NCBI RefSeq assembly: GCF_963674635.1
Contig: NZ_OY771475.1
Span: 3,100,001-3,164,000, forward strand
Length of the DNA: 64,000 nt
Reading direction: 5' to 3'
Source: Breoghania sp.
GTDB lineage: Bacteria > Pseudomonadota > Alphaproteobacteria > Rhizobiales > Stappiaceae
Shown here: one piece after another, positions 27,001 to 35,812 of the stretch
Layout of the letters: every line of letters begins with the position of its first letter
Position numbering within the stretch: position 1 is the stretch's first letter
Notes under the pieces: generated by a model
What the model saw: the letters and a program-made list of their open reading frames with translations, nothing else
The model's database searches: none
What the model was told of the DNA's origin: nothing
Position numbers and translations under genes: made by a program

Positions 27001-27039
27001 ATTCACATATACACAATTGATAGTTCATATAATGTGAAT
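27001..27039. promoter_or_regulatory. Second wide inverted repeat in the same promoter region
   Basis: ATTCACAT (27001-27008) is matched by ATGTGAAT (27032-27039) across 23 AT-rich bases. The two arms are exact complements and directly abut the dyad at 26976-26997. It could be a binding site for a dimeric regulator or simply a symmetric AT-rich promoter. Confidence 0.4.
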
Positions 27040-27210
27040 CAGCGGAGACTATGTCTCTCAACAATGCTGACGCCAAAATTTATTCGTATTTTTTACTATG
27101 TGCTCGCGATCAGGACCCTGCGAAGACCGTTGCCATTCTTCGATGGCCCTACACGATAACCGGCCCCGCACATGGGCGCCTGTTCCCGGCTGCTTGCGGA
27201 GCGAGGCAGG

Positions 27211-27828
27211 CTAGAAAGGCGTGCGGGCCTTGAGCGCTTGCGTGAGCGTACCTTCGTCGAGGTAATCGAGCTCACCGCCGACCGGCACACCATGGGCCAG
27301 GCGGGTGACCGTGACGCCGAGGCCGGCGAGCTGGTCGGTCACGTAATGGGCCGTCGTCTGGCCTTCCACGGTGGCGTTGACCGCAAGAATGACCTCCTTG
27401 ACGCCGCCAGCGCGCACGCGGTCGACCAGACCTGCGATGTTGAGGTCTTCCGGCGTCACGCCGTCCAGCGGCGAGAGTGTGCCGCCCAGGACATGATAGC
27501 GCGCATTGATGGCGGCGGCGCGCTCCAGCGCCCACAGGTCGGAGACATCCTCAACGACCACGATGGTGCCCGGCTCGCGGCGCGGATCGGCGCAGATGGT
27601 GCAGGGATCGCTGGTATCGATGTTGCCGCAGGTGCCGCAGACCCGCACTTCCTCCAACGCCACTTCCATCGCCCTGGTCAGCGGGGCGAAGAGCTGGTCC
27701 TTCTTCTGGATCAGGTGAAGGGCCGCACGGCGCGCGGACCGCGGGCCCAGCCCCGGCAGGCGCGCCAGAAGCTGGATCAGCGTCTCGATTTCAGGACCGG
27801 CGACTTTGCGGCTGCTCATGGACGGCAT
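27211..27828 (-). CDS. recR: Recombination mediator RecR
   Basis: Helps RecFOR load RecA at gaps. The 205-residue protein has the helix-hairpin-helix region LARLPGLGPRSARRAALHL, a zinc finger (CGTCGNIDTSDPCTIC) and a Toprim domain beginning VVVEDVSDLWALE. It ends in the usual GGELDYLDEGTLTQAL. It follows ybaB by 34 bases on the same strand, in the conserved dnaX-ybaB-recR order. Confidence 0.97.
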   Translation of the reverse strand: MPSMSSRKVAGPEIETLIQLLARLPGLGPRSARRAALHLIQKKDQLFAPLTRAMEVALEEVRVCGTCGNIDTSDPCTICADPRREPGTIVVVEDVSDLWALERAAAINARYHVLGGTLSPLDGVTPEDLNIAGLVDRVRAGGVKEVILAVNATVEGQTTAHYVTDQLAGLGVTVTRLAHGVPVGGELDYLDEGTLTQALKARTPF

Positions 27829-27862
27829 GCTCTTTCGGGGCGCGGCGCGGATCGGCGCCAGT

Positions 27863-28183
27863 TCAGAACGGCAGCTTCATGCCCGCGGGAAGGCCCATGC
27901 CGGACATCATCTCCTGGGTCTTTTCCTGCATGGCGGCCTCGGCCTTGGCCTTGGCATCGTTGTGGGCGGCGATCACCAGGTCTTCGAGGATCTCCACTTC
28001 GTCTTCCTTGACGAGCGAGGGATCGATCTTGAGGCTCTTCAATTCGCCCTTGCCGGACATGACGATGGTGACGAGACCGCCCCCGGAGCTGCCGCTCACC
28101 TCAAGCGAGCCGATCTCTTCCTGCAGGTTGCCCATCTGCGCCTGCAGCTGCTTGGCCTGCTTCATCATCTTCATAATGTCCAT
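27863..28183 (-). CDS. YbaB/EbfC nucleoid-associated protein
   Basis: Small DNA-binding protein of 106 residues. It starts MDIMKMMKQAKQLQAQMGNL with the N-terminal coiled helix, then VSGSSGGGLVTIVMSGKGEL and the C-terminal helix LEDLVIAAHNDAKAKAEA. Homologues form dimers that coat DNA. It lies between dnaX and recR, as in most bacteria, with an 84-base gap from dnaX. Confidence 0.95.
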   Translation of the reverse strand: MDIMKMMKQAKQLQAQMGNLQEEIGSLEVSGSSGGGLVTIVMSGKGELKSLKIDPSLVKEDEVEILEDLVIAAHNDAKAKAEAAMQEKTQEMMSGMGLPAGMKLPF

Positions 28184-28267
28184 GGTATCTGACCTTCCCG
28201 TTTCCCGATGAAATGCCCTGTCGGGACATGTCTTGCGTGATGTTGTGGCAGCGACGTGACCTGCGGC

Positions 28268-30250
28268 TCAGAAAGAGAGATCGTCATCCGCGTCGTCATC
28301 GTCAAGTTCGGCGGCCAGCGTCGGATCCTCGTCCGGGTGTGGCGCGGCCTCGTCGACCGCCGCATCCTCGGTGACGCGCACGTCCACGACCTTTGCACCG
28401 GGAAACGCCTCCAGCACCGCGCTCACCGCCGGATCGGCCATGGCGTCGGAGACGATGCGGGCCTGCACAGCCTCGCGACGCTCGAAAATCGTCTCAGGAG
28501 GGTTCTCGGAGCGCACCACCACCACGATCCAGCGCTCGTTCGTCCACTCGCCGAGCTTGCGGCCAAGCTGACCGGCAAGATCGCCCGGCGCGCCCTGATC
28601 GATCACCACCTCGATGCGGCCCGGCTCGAAGCGGATGAGGCGCATCTGGCGCTCGATGGCGAATTTCAGCGTCAGATCGCGATTGCGCGCCGCGAGCGCG
28701 GCGACATCTTCAAGCGAACGCAGACCGCTTTCATAGTGCGGGCCCGGCTGCTGGTCGGGCGTCGCTTGCGGCGTCTGCAAGGGCTGCGGGGCCTCGCTCA
28801 TGCCCTGTCGATAGGGCTCTGCCTGCGCTTCCATCATGGCGCGACCGCCAGCGACCGCATGAAGCCGCGGGCCGGAGGTGGGAACCGGCGCACCGCCGGG
28901 CATGGGCTGGCTTGCCTGTGCGTTCACCGAACCGCCCGCACCCTGCGCCATCGCAGCGCCGCCGCCAGACCCGCCGCCAGACCCGGATCCCGCCGGGGCC
29001 GCCGGGGCCGAGACGCCGCCTTCGGCCAGGCGCTTCAGGGCTTCATCCGGGGTGGGAAGGTCAGCCGCATAGCAAAGCCGCACCAGCGCCATGTCGGCAG
29101 CCGCAAGGGGCTTGGGCGCGTTCTGCACCTCGGGGATCGCCTTCAGAAGCATCTGCCAGGCGCGGTTCAGGACCCGCATGGAGAGATCGTTTGCAAAGGC
29201 CGCGCCGCGCTGGCGCTCCATTTCGGTGACCGACGCGTCGTCACCGGCATCCGGCACGATCTTGAGCCGGGTCACCAGATGGACGAAATCGGCGAAATCC
29301 GTCAGCACGACCGCCGGGTCCGCGCCGATATCATACTGGGCGCGCAATTCGGCCAGCGCGTTTGCGGCATCGCCCTTCATGACGTGCTCGAAGAGATCGA
29401 TCACACGAGCGCGATCGGCCAGCCCCAGCATGGAGCGCAGGTCTTCCGCCGTGATCTTGCCCGCGCCATGCGCCATGGCCTGATCGAGCAGCGACATGGC
29501 ATCACGCACGGACCCTTCGGCGGCGCGCGCCACAAGCGCGAGCGCGGCGTCCTCGATCTCGACATCTTCCGCGTCTGCGATGCGTTTCAGATGGGTGACG
29601 AGCGTTCCCGCCTCGATGCGGCGCAAATCGAACCGCTGGCAGCGCGACAGGACCGTGACCGGCACCTTGCGGATTTCGGTGGTCGCGAAAATGAACTTCA
29701 CGTGCTCGGGCGGCTCTTCCAGTGTTTTCAGCAGCCCGTTGAAGGCCGCGTTGGAGAGCATGTGCACTTCGTCGATGATGTAGACCTTGTAGCGCGCGGA
29801 AACCGGGCGGTAGCGCGCAGCGTCTGTGATCTCGCGAATATCGGCGATGCCGGTATGGGAGGCGGCGTCCATCTCGATCACGTCGACATGGCGGCCTTCC
29901 ATGATGGCCTGACAATGGGTGCCGAGCCGATCAAGGTGGATGGAGGGTTGGTCGACCTCGCCGGGGATCTCGAAATTCAGCGCACGGGCGAGAATGCGGG
30001 CGGTGGTGGTCTTGCCCACGCCGCGCACGCCGGTCAGAATCCAGCCCTGCGCGATGCGTCCCGTCTCGAACGCATTGGACAGCGTACGCACCATCGGTTC
30101 CTGACCGATGAGATCGTCGAAATTGCTGGGACGGTATTTGCGCGCCAGAACCCGATAGGCGCCGGAAGCCTGCGGCGCGGGCTGGCCTGCGGGGGTGTTT
30201 TCACCGTCGCTGGTCAAAACGCCATCCACGTGGCCGAAATCGCCATCCAC
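28268..30250 (-). CDS. dnaX: DNA polymerase III subunits gamma and tau
   Basis: Clamp-loader ATPase, 660 residues. Walker A is GVRGVGKTTTARILA, with a DExx-type IIDEVHMLS and the sensor 1 region FATTEIRKVPVTVLSRCQRFD. Domains I-III span about residues 1-390. A Gly/Ala/Pro-rich linker and the tau-specific C-terminal domain follow. The four-cysteine zinc module of E. coli DnaX is reduced to one visible cysteine (GTHCQAIMEG). I did not see a clear slippery heptamer for a gamma frameshift. It lies downstream of the SRP RNA on the same strand. Confidence 0.95.
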   Translation of the reverse strand: MDGDFGHVDGVLTSDGENTPAGQPAPQASGAYRVLARKYRPSNFDDLIGQEPMVRTLSNAFETGRIAQGWILTGVRGVGKTTTARILARALNFEIPGEVDQPSIHLDRLGTHCQAIMEGRHVDVIEMDAASHTGIADIREITDAARYRPVSARYKVYIIDEVHMLSNAAFNGLLKTLEEPPEHVKFIFATTEIRKVPVTVLSRCQRFDLRRIEAGTLVTHLKRIADAEDVEIEDAALALVARAAEGSVRDAMSLLDQAMAHGAGKITAEDLRSMLGLADRARVIDLFEHVMKGDAANALAELRAQYDIGADPAVVLTDFADFVHLVTRLKIVPDAGDDASVTEMERQRGAAFANDLSMRVLNRAWQMLLKAIPEVQNAPKPLAAADMALVRLCYAADLPTPDEALKRLAEGGVSAPAAPAGSGSGGGSGGGAAMAQGAGGSVNAQASQPMPGGAPVPTSGPRLHAVAGGRAMMEAQAEPYRQGMSEAPQPLQTPQATPDQQPGPHYESGLRSLEDVAALAARNRDLTLKFAIERQMRLIRFEPGRIEVVIDQGAPGDLAGQLGRKLGEWTNERWIVVVVRSENPPETIFERREAVQARIVSDAMADPAVSAVLEAFPGAKVVDVRVTEDAAVDEAAPHPDEDPTLAAELDDDDADDDLSF

Positions 30251-30396
30251 TTGACCATCGCGCCTTCATCCGTACCGGGCAGGCACCGCGGCCGGCTTTG
30301 CAAGCGATCGCGCGCCGTGCGAAGAAATGCAAAGCCCGCGCGCCACACCAGGAACCGCCTTGCGTCGTTCCGGCAGGCCAAACGCGGGATGAGGGT

Positions 30397-30495
30397 GGGA
30401 GGTTGGACACGGTGACCCGTGCCGATACTCGTTGGGGCTGCTTCCTTCCGGACCTGACCCGGTTGGCGAGTGGCGCGTCCACTAGCCAACCTCCC
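30397..30495 (-). ncRNA. ffs: Signal recognition particle RNA (small bacterial 4.5S type)
   Basis: On the minus strand the sequence holds the conserved SRP RNA apical domain, GGTCAGGTCCGGAAGGAAGC followed by AGCC, which is the M-domain binding site and tetraloop. The 10-base ends GGGAGGTTGG and CCAACCTCCC pair exactly, closing a 99-base hairpin that defines the limits. It is immediately upstream of dnaX, the usual position in Alphaproteobacteria. Confidence 0.95.
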
Positions 30496-30681
30496 GAGCC
30501 CGTTATATCAGGATGGGGACGGGGTTTGGCAAGGGGCAACACGTCGATAACCCACATCGCAGGGGCATAACCCTCGACAACCTTGCCGCATCCTCGGCAA
30601 TTTCGCTGAAATCAGCCCTCGCGCGCGCCGTGCCGCCGCGGCGCAACCTGACGGCTGCCCCTGAAAACAACCGGAGACATC

Positions 30682-31113
30682 ATGTCCGACGCCTTTGTCC
30701 TCGATCCCCGTCTTGAAGGCGACAGCGTGCCGCTGGCCGAGCTGACGCTTTGTACGCTGCGCCTGATGAAGGATGCGCGTTTCCCGTGGGTGTTGATGGT
30801 GCCGCGCAAGGCCGATCTCGCCGAGATCATCGATCTGGAGGCCTCGCAGCGCGGCGTGCTGATGGAAGAGATCGCGACCGTCTCCAAGGCGCTCCAGGCG
30901 GTCACGGGTTGCGACAAGCTCAATGTGGGCGCGCTCGGCAACGTGGTGCGCCAGCTTCATGTTCATGTGGTTGCGCGCTTTGAGGGCGATGCGGCTTGGG
31001 ACAAGCCGGTCTGGGGCTCGGGCGACGCGGTGCCTTACGCGGCGGGGGCGCGTGAAAAACTGGCCGAGGCGCTTTTGGTGGAACTGCGCGCGGCGGGTGT
31101 TGCCGGCGCCTGA
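30682..31113 (+). CDS. HIT-domain protein
   Basis: A 143-residue histidine-triad superfamily protein. The active-site strand reads RQLHVHVVARFEGD, with Gln in place of the first histidine of HxHxHxx, a pattern seen in GalT-like and several bacterial HIT proteins. The N-terminus (PRLEGDSVPLAELTLCTLRL, MKDARFPWVLMVPR) matches proteobacterial members annotated only as HIT family. The nucleotide substrate is unknown. It is divergent from the SRP RNA and convergent with gpmA. Confidence 0.85.
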   Translation: MSDAFVLDPRLEGDSVPLAELTLCTLRLMKDARFPWVLMVPRKADLAEIIDLEASQRGVLMEEIATVSKALQAVTGCDKLNVGALGNVVRQLHVHVVARFEGDAAWDKPVWGSGDAVPYAAGAREKLAEALLVELRAAGVAGA

Positions 31114-31157
31114 ACCGACGGCGCCTGAACCGAGGCGGGAAACGCCTGTCCGGATAC

Positions 31158-31191
31158 GAAAGCGGCCGCCCGAGGGCGGCCGCAAATGTTT
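31158..31191. terminator. Bidirectional terminator between HIT gene and gpmA
   Basis: GCGGCCGCCC (31162-31171) and GGGCGGCCGC (31174-31183) form a 10-bp stem with a 2-base loop. It lies between the converging stops, followed on the plus strand by AAATGTTTT. Confidence 0.75.
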
Positions 31192-31211
31192 TCGTCAGCT
31201 CTCGCCCAGGC

Positions 31212-31835
31212 TCAGGCGGCGAGATCTTCCACCGAGGCGATGGAGCCGTCCTCGTTGAAGCGGTAGACGATGGGCACGCCCGTGCCCAGTTCGCGCTTCA
31301 GGATCTCTTCCGGCGACAGGTTCTCAAGCTGCATGATGAGCGAGCGCAGCGAATTGCCGTGCGCGGTCACCAGAACGCGCTGGCCCTTCATGACTTCCGG
31401 CATGATCTTGGCGTCGAAATAGGGCAGCACACGCTCCGCCGTCATTTTCAGGCTTTCACCGCCGGGAGGGGGCACGTCGAAGGACCGGCGCCAGATGTGG
31501 ACCTGCTCGTCGCCCCATTTCTTGCGCGCGTCATCCTTGTTAAGCCCCGTCAGATCGCCGTAATCACGCTCGTTCAGCGCCTGATCGCGAATGCTGGTCA
31601 GCCCGGTCTGGCCGAGCTGTTCCAGGATCAGCGCCTCGGTGTGCTGGGCGCGGGTGAGCACGGAGGTGAAGGCGATGTCGAAGGTCAGCCCCATCTCCTT
31701 CAGCCGCTTGCCGGCCTTCACCGCCTCTTCCACACCCTGTTCCGTCAGGTCGGGGTCCTTCCAGCCGGTGAAGAGGTTCTTGAGGTTCCACTCGCTCTGC
31801 CCGTGGCGGACCAGTACCAAAAGACGTTCCATCAT
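31212..31835 (-). CDS. gpmA: 2,3-bisphosphoglycerate-dependent phosphoglycerate mutase
   Basis: Interconverts 3- and 2-phosphoglycerate in glycolysis and gluconeogenesis. The phosphohistidine motif LVRHGQSEWN is at residues 7-16. FTGWKDPDLTEQG, LNERDYGDLTGLNK and the second histidine in VTAHGNSLRSLIMQLE are present. At 207 residues it is the short version found in Rhizobiales, compared with about 250 in E. coli. dapB lies 45 bases upstream on the same strand. Confidence 0.95.
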   Translation of the reverse strand: MMERLLVLVRHGQSEWNLKNLFTGWKDPDLTEQGVEEAVKAGKRLKEMGLTFDIAFTSVLTRAQHTEALILEQLGQTGLTSIRDQALNERDYGDLTGLNKDDARKKWGDEQVHIWRRSFDVPPPGGESLKMTAERVLPYFDAKIMPEVMKGQRVLVTAHGNSLRSLIMQLENLSPEEILKRELGTGVPIVYRFNEDGSIASVEDLAA

Positions 31836-31880
31836 GCGCTCCGAATTGATCCGTTGCCTGATTGCTTCAGGACGTTGACG

Positions 31881-32687
31881 TCAAAGGCCGAGAACATCGG
31901 CCATGGAGTAGAGACCGGGCTTCTGCCGGCGCGCCCACAAGGCGGCCTTCACCGCGCCGCGCGCGAAGATCGCACGGTCCCCCGCCCGGTGGGTCAGTTC
32001 GATGCGCTCGCCTTCGCCCGCCATGATCACCGTGTGATCGCCGACGACGGAACCGCCGCGCAGGGTCGCAAAGCCGATATCGCCGACGGGGCGCGGGCCG
32101 GTATGACCGTCGCGCACACGCACCGAACGCTCGGAAAGCGGGATCTCGCGCCCGTCAGCCGCCGCCTCGCCCAGAAGAAGCGCGGTGCCGGAGGGCGCAT
32201 CCACCTTGTGGCGGTGGTGCATTTCCACGATCTCGATGTCGAAATCCTCATCGAGCGCGCGCGCCGCACTGCGCACCAGCTCCGCCAGAAGGTTCACGCC
32301 GAGGCTCATGTTGCCGGACTTGACGATCGCCGCGTGGCGGGCGGCGGCCTCGATCTTGGCCTGTTTCTCGTCATCCAGACCGGTGGTGCCGATGACATGG
32401 ACGATGCGCGCCTGCGCGGTCAGTTCGGCAAAGGCGACGGTGGCGTCGGGAAGGGTGAAATCCAGCACGCCTTCGGCTTCGATGAAGGCCTTGAGCGGAT
32501 CGTCGGTCAACGGGACACCCAGTTCGCCGACACCGGCCAGCACACCGGCATCCTGTCCGAGCAGGTCCGAGCCCGCCCGCTCGATCGCGCCACTCAAGGT
32601 GACACCCGGCATTTCGGTGACGGTGCGCACGAGCTGGCGGCCCATGCGGCCTCCCGCTCCCACGACGACCAGACGCATATCAGACAT
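31881..32687 (-). CDS. dapB: 4-hydroxy-tetrahydrodipicolinate reductase
   Basis: Reduces the DapA product in lysine and diaminopimelate synthesis. The NAD(P)-binding loop VVGAGGRMGRQLV is at the N-terminus. The catalytic EMHHRHKVDAPSGTALLLGE and IGFATLRGGSVVGDHTV are intact. The start at MSDMRLVVV (32687) fits the family; an ATG four codons earlier is possible. Upstream of gpmA in a two-gene unit. Confidence 0.95.
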   Translation of the reverse strand: MSDMRLVVVGAGGRMGRQLVRTVTEMPGVTLSGAIERAGSDLLGQDAGVLAGVGELGVPLTDDPLKAFIEAEGVLDFTLPDATVAFAELTAQARIVHVIGTTGLDDEKQAKIEAAARHAAIVKSGNMSLGVNLLAELVRSAARALDEDFDIEIVEMHHRHKVDAPSGTALLLGEAAADGREIPLSERSVRVRDGHTGPRPVGDIGFATLRGGSVVGDHTVIMAGEGERIELTHRAGDRAIFARGAVKAALWARRQKPGLYSMADVLGL

Positions 32688-32801
32688 GGCGGTTCCCAAT
32701 CTTTCTTCGCAGGCTCTTTCTTGAGCCGCGATATAGCAGGTGAGGCCGCGACGGCAAAGCGTAACGGCATCGCCGCCAATGGGAAATATGCCCGGCCAGG
32801 C

Positions 32802-33998
32802 CTAGACGGCCATGCCGCGCAGGATCTTCACGAAGGCCGCCTGAAGGCCGGTCGGCCGCCAGTTCTTGCGCAAGGTCAGGCCGATGGGGCGGGCAAGGCC
32901 GCTGAAATCGACGGGAAGCGCCGTCAAGAGCCCGGCGCGCACCTCATAGGTCACCTGTCGCGGGGAAACGATGGCGAGGCGATCGCTCTTGAGAAGCAAC
33001 CCGCGCAAGGCGACCAGAGAGGGGGTCTCGATAAGGCCGGAGGCCCCGTCATGACCGATCGCCTTTTCGAAATAGTCCCGCGTCGGTGTGCCCTCGCGCG
33101 GCACGATCCACGGAAAGGCCCGCAGCTCCTCGCGCGTGATCGTCTGCTTGCCGTGAAGCGGATGGCCCGCCCGCACGATGACGGCGAGCGTGTCTTCAAA
33201 AAGCGCCACCTCCTCCACGTCATCTGCGGGGGCCGGCTGACGCAAGGCGCCCACCAGAAGATCGATCTCGCCCATGCGCAACGCCTGCAACTGGCTGGAA
33301 TAGGAGCCGTCATCAATGCGGATGGAGGCCTGCGGATAGAGCTTACTGAGCTCTGTCACCGCATCGGGCAGGATCTCGGTGCGGATGAGGGGCAGGGTGC
33401 CGATGGTCAGCCGACCGCGCACGAGGCCCTTGGCCTCCTCAAGATCGTCCGTGGCCGCCTCGATCTCGCGAAAGGCCAGCGCCGCGCGCAGGGCGAGCAT
33501 CCGCCCCTGCGCGGTGAGCGCCACGCCCTGGCTGATGCGGTCGAAAAGTGGCACATCCGCGATGCGTTCCAGGTCGCGCGCGGCGCGGTGAACGGAGGGC
33601 TGGGCCAGCCCCAGTTCGCGCGCGGCCGCCGAATAGCCGCCGGTGCGCGCGATGGCCACCAGAGCGCGCAACTGGGCCGTTGTGGCAAGCCGGTCGATCG
33701 CGCCGGGCTTCCGGCTGGAAGTGCGCCGGACATTCTCCGCCAGCCGTCGCGCGGCGTCGGCGATCAGGTCCAGTGCGCGCTCCACGCGCGCGAGCATGAT
33801 TTCACCAAGCTCGGTCGGATAAACGCCGGTTGAGCGGCGCTCGAAAAATCGACAGCCGTAACGCTTTTCCAATCGGGCGAGTGCCTGCGTCACGGCTGGC
33901 TGCGACAGATGCGCGGCGGCGGCCGCACGGTGGACGGAGTTCAGTCGTGCGGCCAGGGCGAAGGCCCTGAGGTGATGAATATTCGGCAATTCGCTCAA
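32802..33998 (-). CDS. LysR-type regulator with two N-terminal DNA-binding domains (GalR/LigR-like)
   Basis: At 398 residues it is about 100 longer than a normal LysR protein, because the winged helix-turn-helix occurs twice. The first is at about 7-66 (AAHLSQPAVTQALARLEKRYG) and the second at about 106-165 (ELGLAQPSVHRAARDLERIA). A typical LysR effector-binding domain follows from about 192 (GRLTIGTLPLIRTEILPDAV). It is divergent from galB and ligK, so it very likely controls the 4-oxalomesaconate cluster. LysR regulators control analogous protocatechuate and gallate operons in other Proteobacteria. Ligand inferred only: a pathway intermediate such as PDC or 4-oxalomesaconate. Confidence 0.88.
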   Translation of the reverse strand: MSELPNIHHLRAFALAARLNSVHRAAAAAHLSQPAVTQALARLEKRYGCRFFERRSTGVYPTELGEIMLARVERALDLIADAARRLAENVRRTSSRKPGAIDRLATTAQLRALVAIARTGGYSAAARELGLAQPSVHRAARDLERIADVPLFDRISQGVALTAQGRMLALRAALAFREIEAATDDLEEAKGLVRGRLTIGTLPLIRTEILPDAVTELSKLYPQASIRIDDGSYSSQLQALRMGEIDLLVGALRQPAPADDVEEVALFEDTLAVIVRAGHPLHGKQTITREELRAFPWIVPREGTPTRDYFEKAIGHDGASGLIETPSLVALRGLLLKSDRLAIVSPRQVTYEVRAGLLTALPVDFSGLARPIGLTLRKNWRPTGLQAAFVKILRGMAV

Positions 33999-34264
33999 GG
34001 CTGGATGTCCGAAGCCACAAGAGAGATCGGAAGCCTATAGCAAGAACTTATCATTCGCGAGGTGATTCCGACTGGCCGCCTGCGACGCCTTGGCGCATGG
34101 TTCACGCGAGGATGCGGGATCCGGCAACCGCCGGGCTCCGGTTTTCGGTGTGGTCGAACGTGAATAGGACGGCGCGCACCGAGGGTCGGAGAACGAGGCC
34201 CGTAAAATAAGAACCGGACTGTCCGGCCATCTGGGCCGGTCCATCGGGAAGGGAGATCAACGCC

Positions 34265-35002
34265 GTGAGCCAGACGAAACCAACCGCCCTTGTTGTCAGC
34301 GCGCATTCCGCCGATTTCGTGTGGCGCGCCGGCGGCGCCATCGCGCTGCATGCCGCCAAGGGCTATGACGTCACCATCGTGTGCCTGTCCTATGGCGAAC
34401 GCGGCGAGAGCGCCAAGCTTTGGAAGAAGGAAGGCTGTACGCTCGACCACGTCAAGACCGAGCGCCGCAAGGAAGCGGAAGCGGCGGCAAGCGCGCTGGG
34501 CGCAGCCGACATCCAGTTCTTCGATATCGGCGATTATCCGCTCGGCATCACCGATGAGGCCAAGTTCCGGCTCGTCGACGTGATGCGCAAGGTGCAGCCG
34601 AAATTCATTCTCTCCCATTCGCTGGAAGACCCCTACAACACCGACCACCCGGCAGCGACCCGGATGACCATCGAGTGCCGGATGATCGCGCAGGCCTGGG
34701 GGCACAATCCGGGCGAGAAGATCCTCGGCGCACCGCAGGTCTATCTGTTCGAGCCGCACCAGACGGAACAATGCGGCTGGAAGCCAGACGTGCTCCTCGA
34801 CATCACCGAGGTCTGGGACAGGAAATACGCCGCGATCCAGTGCATGCAGGGTCAGGAGCACCTGTGGGAGTACTATACCCGCGTCGCCAAGCAGCGCGGT
34901 GTGCAGGCCAAGCGCAATACCGGCGGTCAGGCAGGCGGCAAGAACGTGGAATATGGCGAGGGCTACCAGTCGATCTTCCCGCGCATGGTTTCGGAGCTCT
35001 GA
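34265..35002 (+). CDS. galB: 4-oxalomesaconate hydratase, PIG-L/LmbE fold (GalB type)
   Basis: Predicted to hydrate 4-oxalomesaconate to 4-carboxy-4-hydroxy-2-oxoadipate (CHA). The 245-residue protein belongs to the zinc-dependent PIG-L superfamily. SAHSADFVWRAGG holds the place of the usual PHPDDE metal motif, and HSLEDPYNTDHPAA supplies the later histidine ligands. Pseudomonas putida GalB has this fold and activity, and the neighbours ligK, ligI and galD complete the same pathway. The start is a GTG at 34265 with AAGGGAG nine bases upstream. First gene after the divergent LysR. Confidence 0.86.
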   Translation: MSQTKPTALVVSAHSADFVWRAGGAIALHAAKGYDVTIVCLSYGERGESAKLWKKEGCTLDHVKTERRKEAEAAASALGAADIQFFDIGDYPLGITDEAKFRLVDVMRKVQPKFILSHSLEDPYNTDHPAATRMTIECRMIAQAWGHNPGEKILGAPQVYLFEPHQTEQCGWKPDVLLDITEVWDRKYAAIQCMQGQEHLWEYYTRVAKQRGVQAKRNTGGQAGGKNVEYGEGYQSIFPRMVSEL

Positions 35003-35005
35003 CAC

Positions 35006-35704
35006 ATGGCGACTTACCGACCTGAAATCGGCGAACATGTCGTCGTACAGACCATCGAACGCGCCGACCCCGCCGTGATTGACGGGCTGGCCGAATGCGG
35101 CGTGGCGACCGTGCATGAAGCGCAAGGGCGTGTCGGCCTTCTGGATGCGCGGATGCGCCCGATCTATTCCGGCGCGCGCATTGCGGGCTCGGCCGTGACC
35201 GTCTCCATTCCGCCCGCCGACAACTGGATGATCCATGTGGCGGTGGAACAGTGTCAGCCCGGCGACATTCTCGTCGTCGCGCCGACCTCCCCGTCCAACG
35301 CGGGCTATTTCGGCGACCTTCTCGCCACCTCGCTGATGGCCCGCGGCGTGCGCGGCCTCATCATCGATGCGGGTGTGCGCGACGTGCGCGATCTCACCGA
35401 AATGGGCTTTCCGGTCTGGTCCAGCGCGATCTTCGCGCAAGGGACCGTCAAGGAGACGCTGGGCTCGGTAAATATCCCCATCGTTTGCGCCGGTGCTGCC
35501 ATCTGTCCGGGTGACGTCATTGTCGCCGATGATGACGGTGTTTGCGTTGTTGCCCGAGAACATGCTGAAGTTGCACTGGACAAGTCCCGCAAGCGCGAGG
35601 CGAATGAAACGTCCAAGCGCGCACGTCTGGCCGCGGGAGAACTTGGCCTCGACATCTATGGAATGCGCGAAAGACTGGCCCAGAAGGGGCTGAAATACAT
35701 CTGA
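35006..35704 (+). CDS. ligK: 4-carboxy-4-hydroxy-2-oxoadipate aldolase, RraA-like fold
   Basis: Class II, metal-dependent aldolase that splits CHA to pyruvate and oxaloacetate (LigK/GalC/ProA). Family segments are GVATVHEAQGRVGLLDARMRP, NWMIHVAVEQCQPGDILVV, the metal/substrate loop GYFGDLLATSLMARGVRGLI with the conserved DAGVRD, and CPGDVIVADDDGV. Length 232 residues. It begins 3 bases after galB, so the two are translationally close. In other contexts this fold is an RNase E inhibitor (RraA); pathway context favours the aldolase. Confidence 0.88.
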   Translation: MATYRPEIGEHVVVQTIERADPAVIDGLAECGVATVHEAQGRVGLLDARMRPIYSGARIAGSAVTVSIPPADNWMIHVAVEQCQPGDILVVAPTSPSNAGYFGDLLATSLMARGVRGLIIDAGVRDVRDLTEMGFPVWSSAIFAQGTVKETLGSVNIPIVCAGAAICPGDVIVADDDGVCVVAREHAEVALDKSRKREANETSKRARLAAGELGLDIYGMRERLAQKGLKYI

Positions 35705-35812
35705 TCCGGCTCTTCCGGCCGCCCCTTCGGGACGGTCGGGAGATCGGCAAGCGAAGCGACCATAACGCGGGCCAAAGCCCGTTCACACTGTGTCGAACCC
35801 GGGAGGTTCCAA

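Noticed and set aside
28256..30415. A 719-codon plus-strand frame over dnaX
   Set aside because: Antisense to a well-conserved dnaX and without recognisable motifs; it also runs into the SRP RNA region.
31359..33833. An 824-codon plus-strand frame over gpmA, dapB and the LysR gene
   Set aside because: It spans three real minus-strand genes and their intergenic gaps with no start or domain support.
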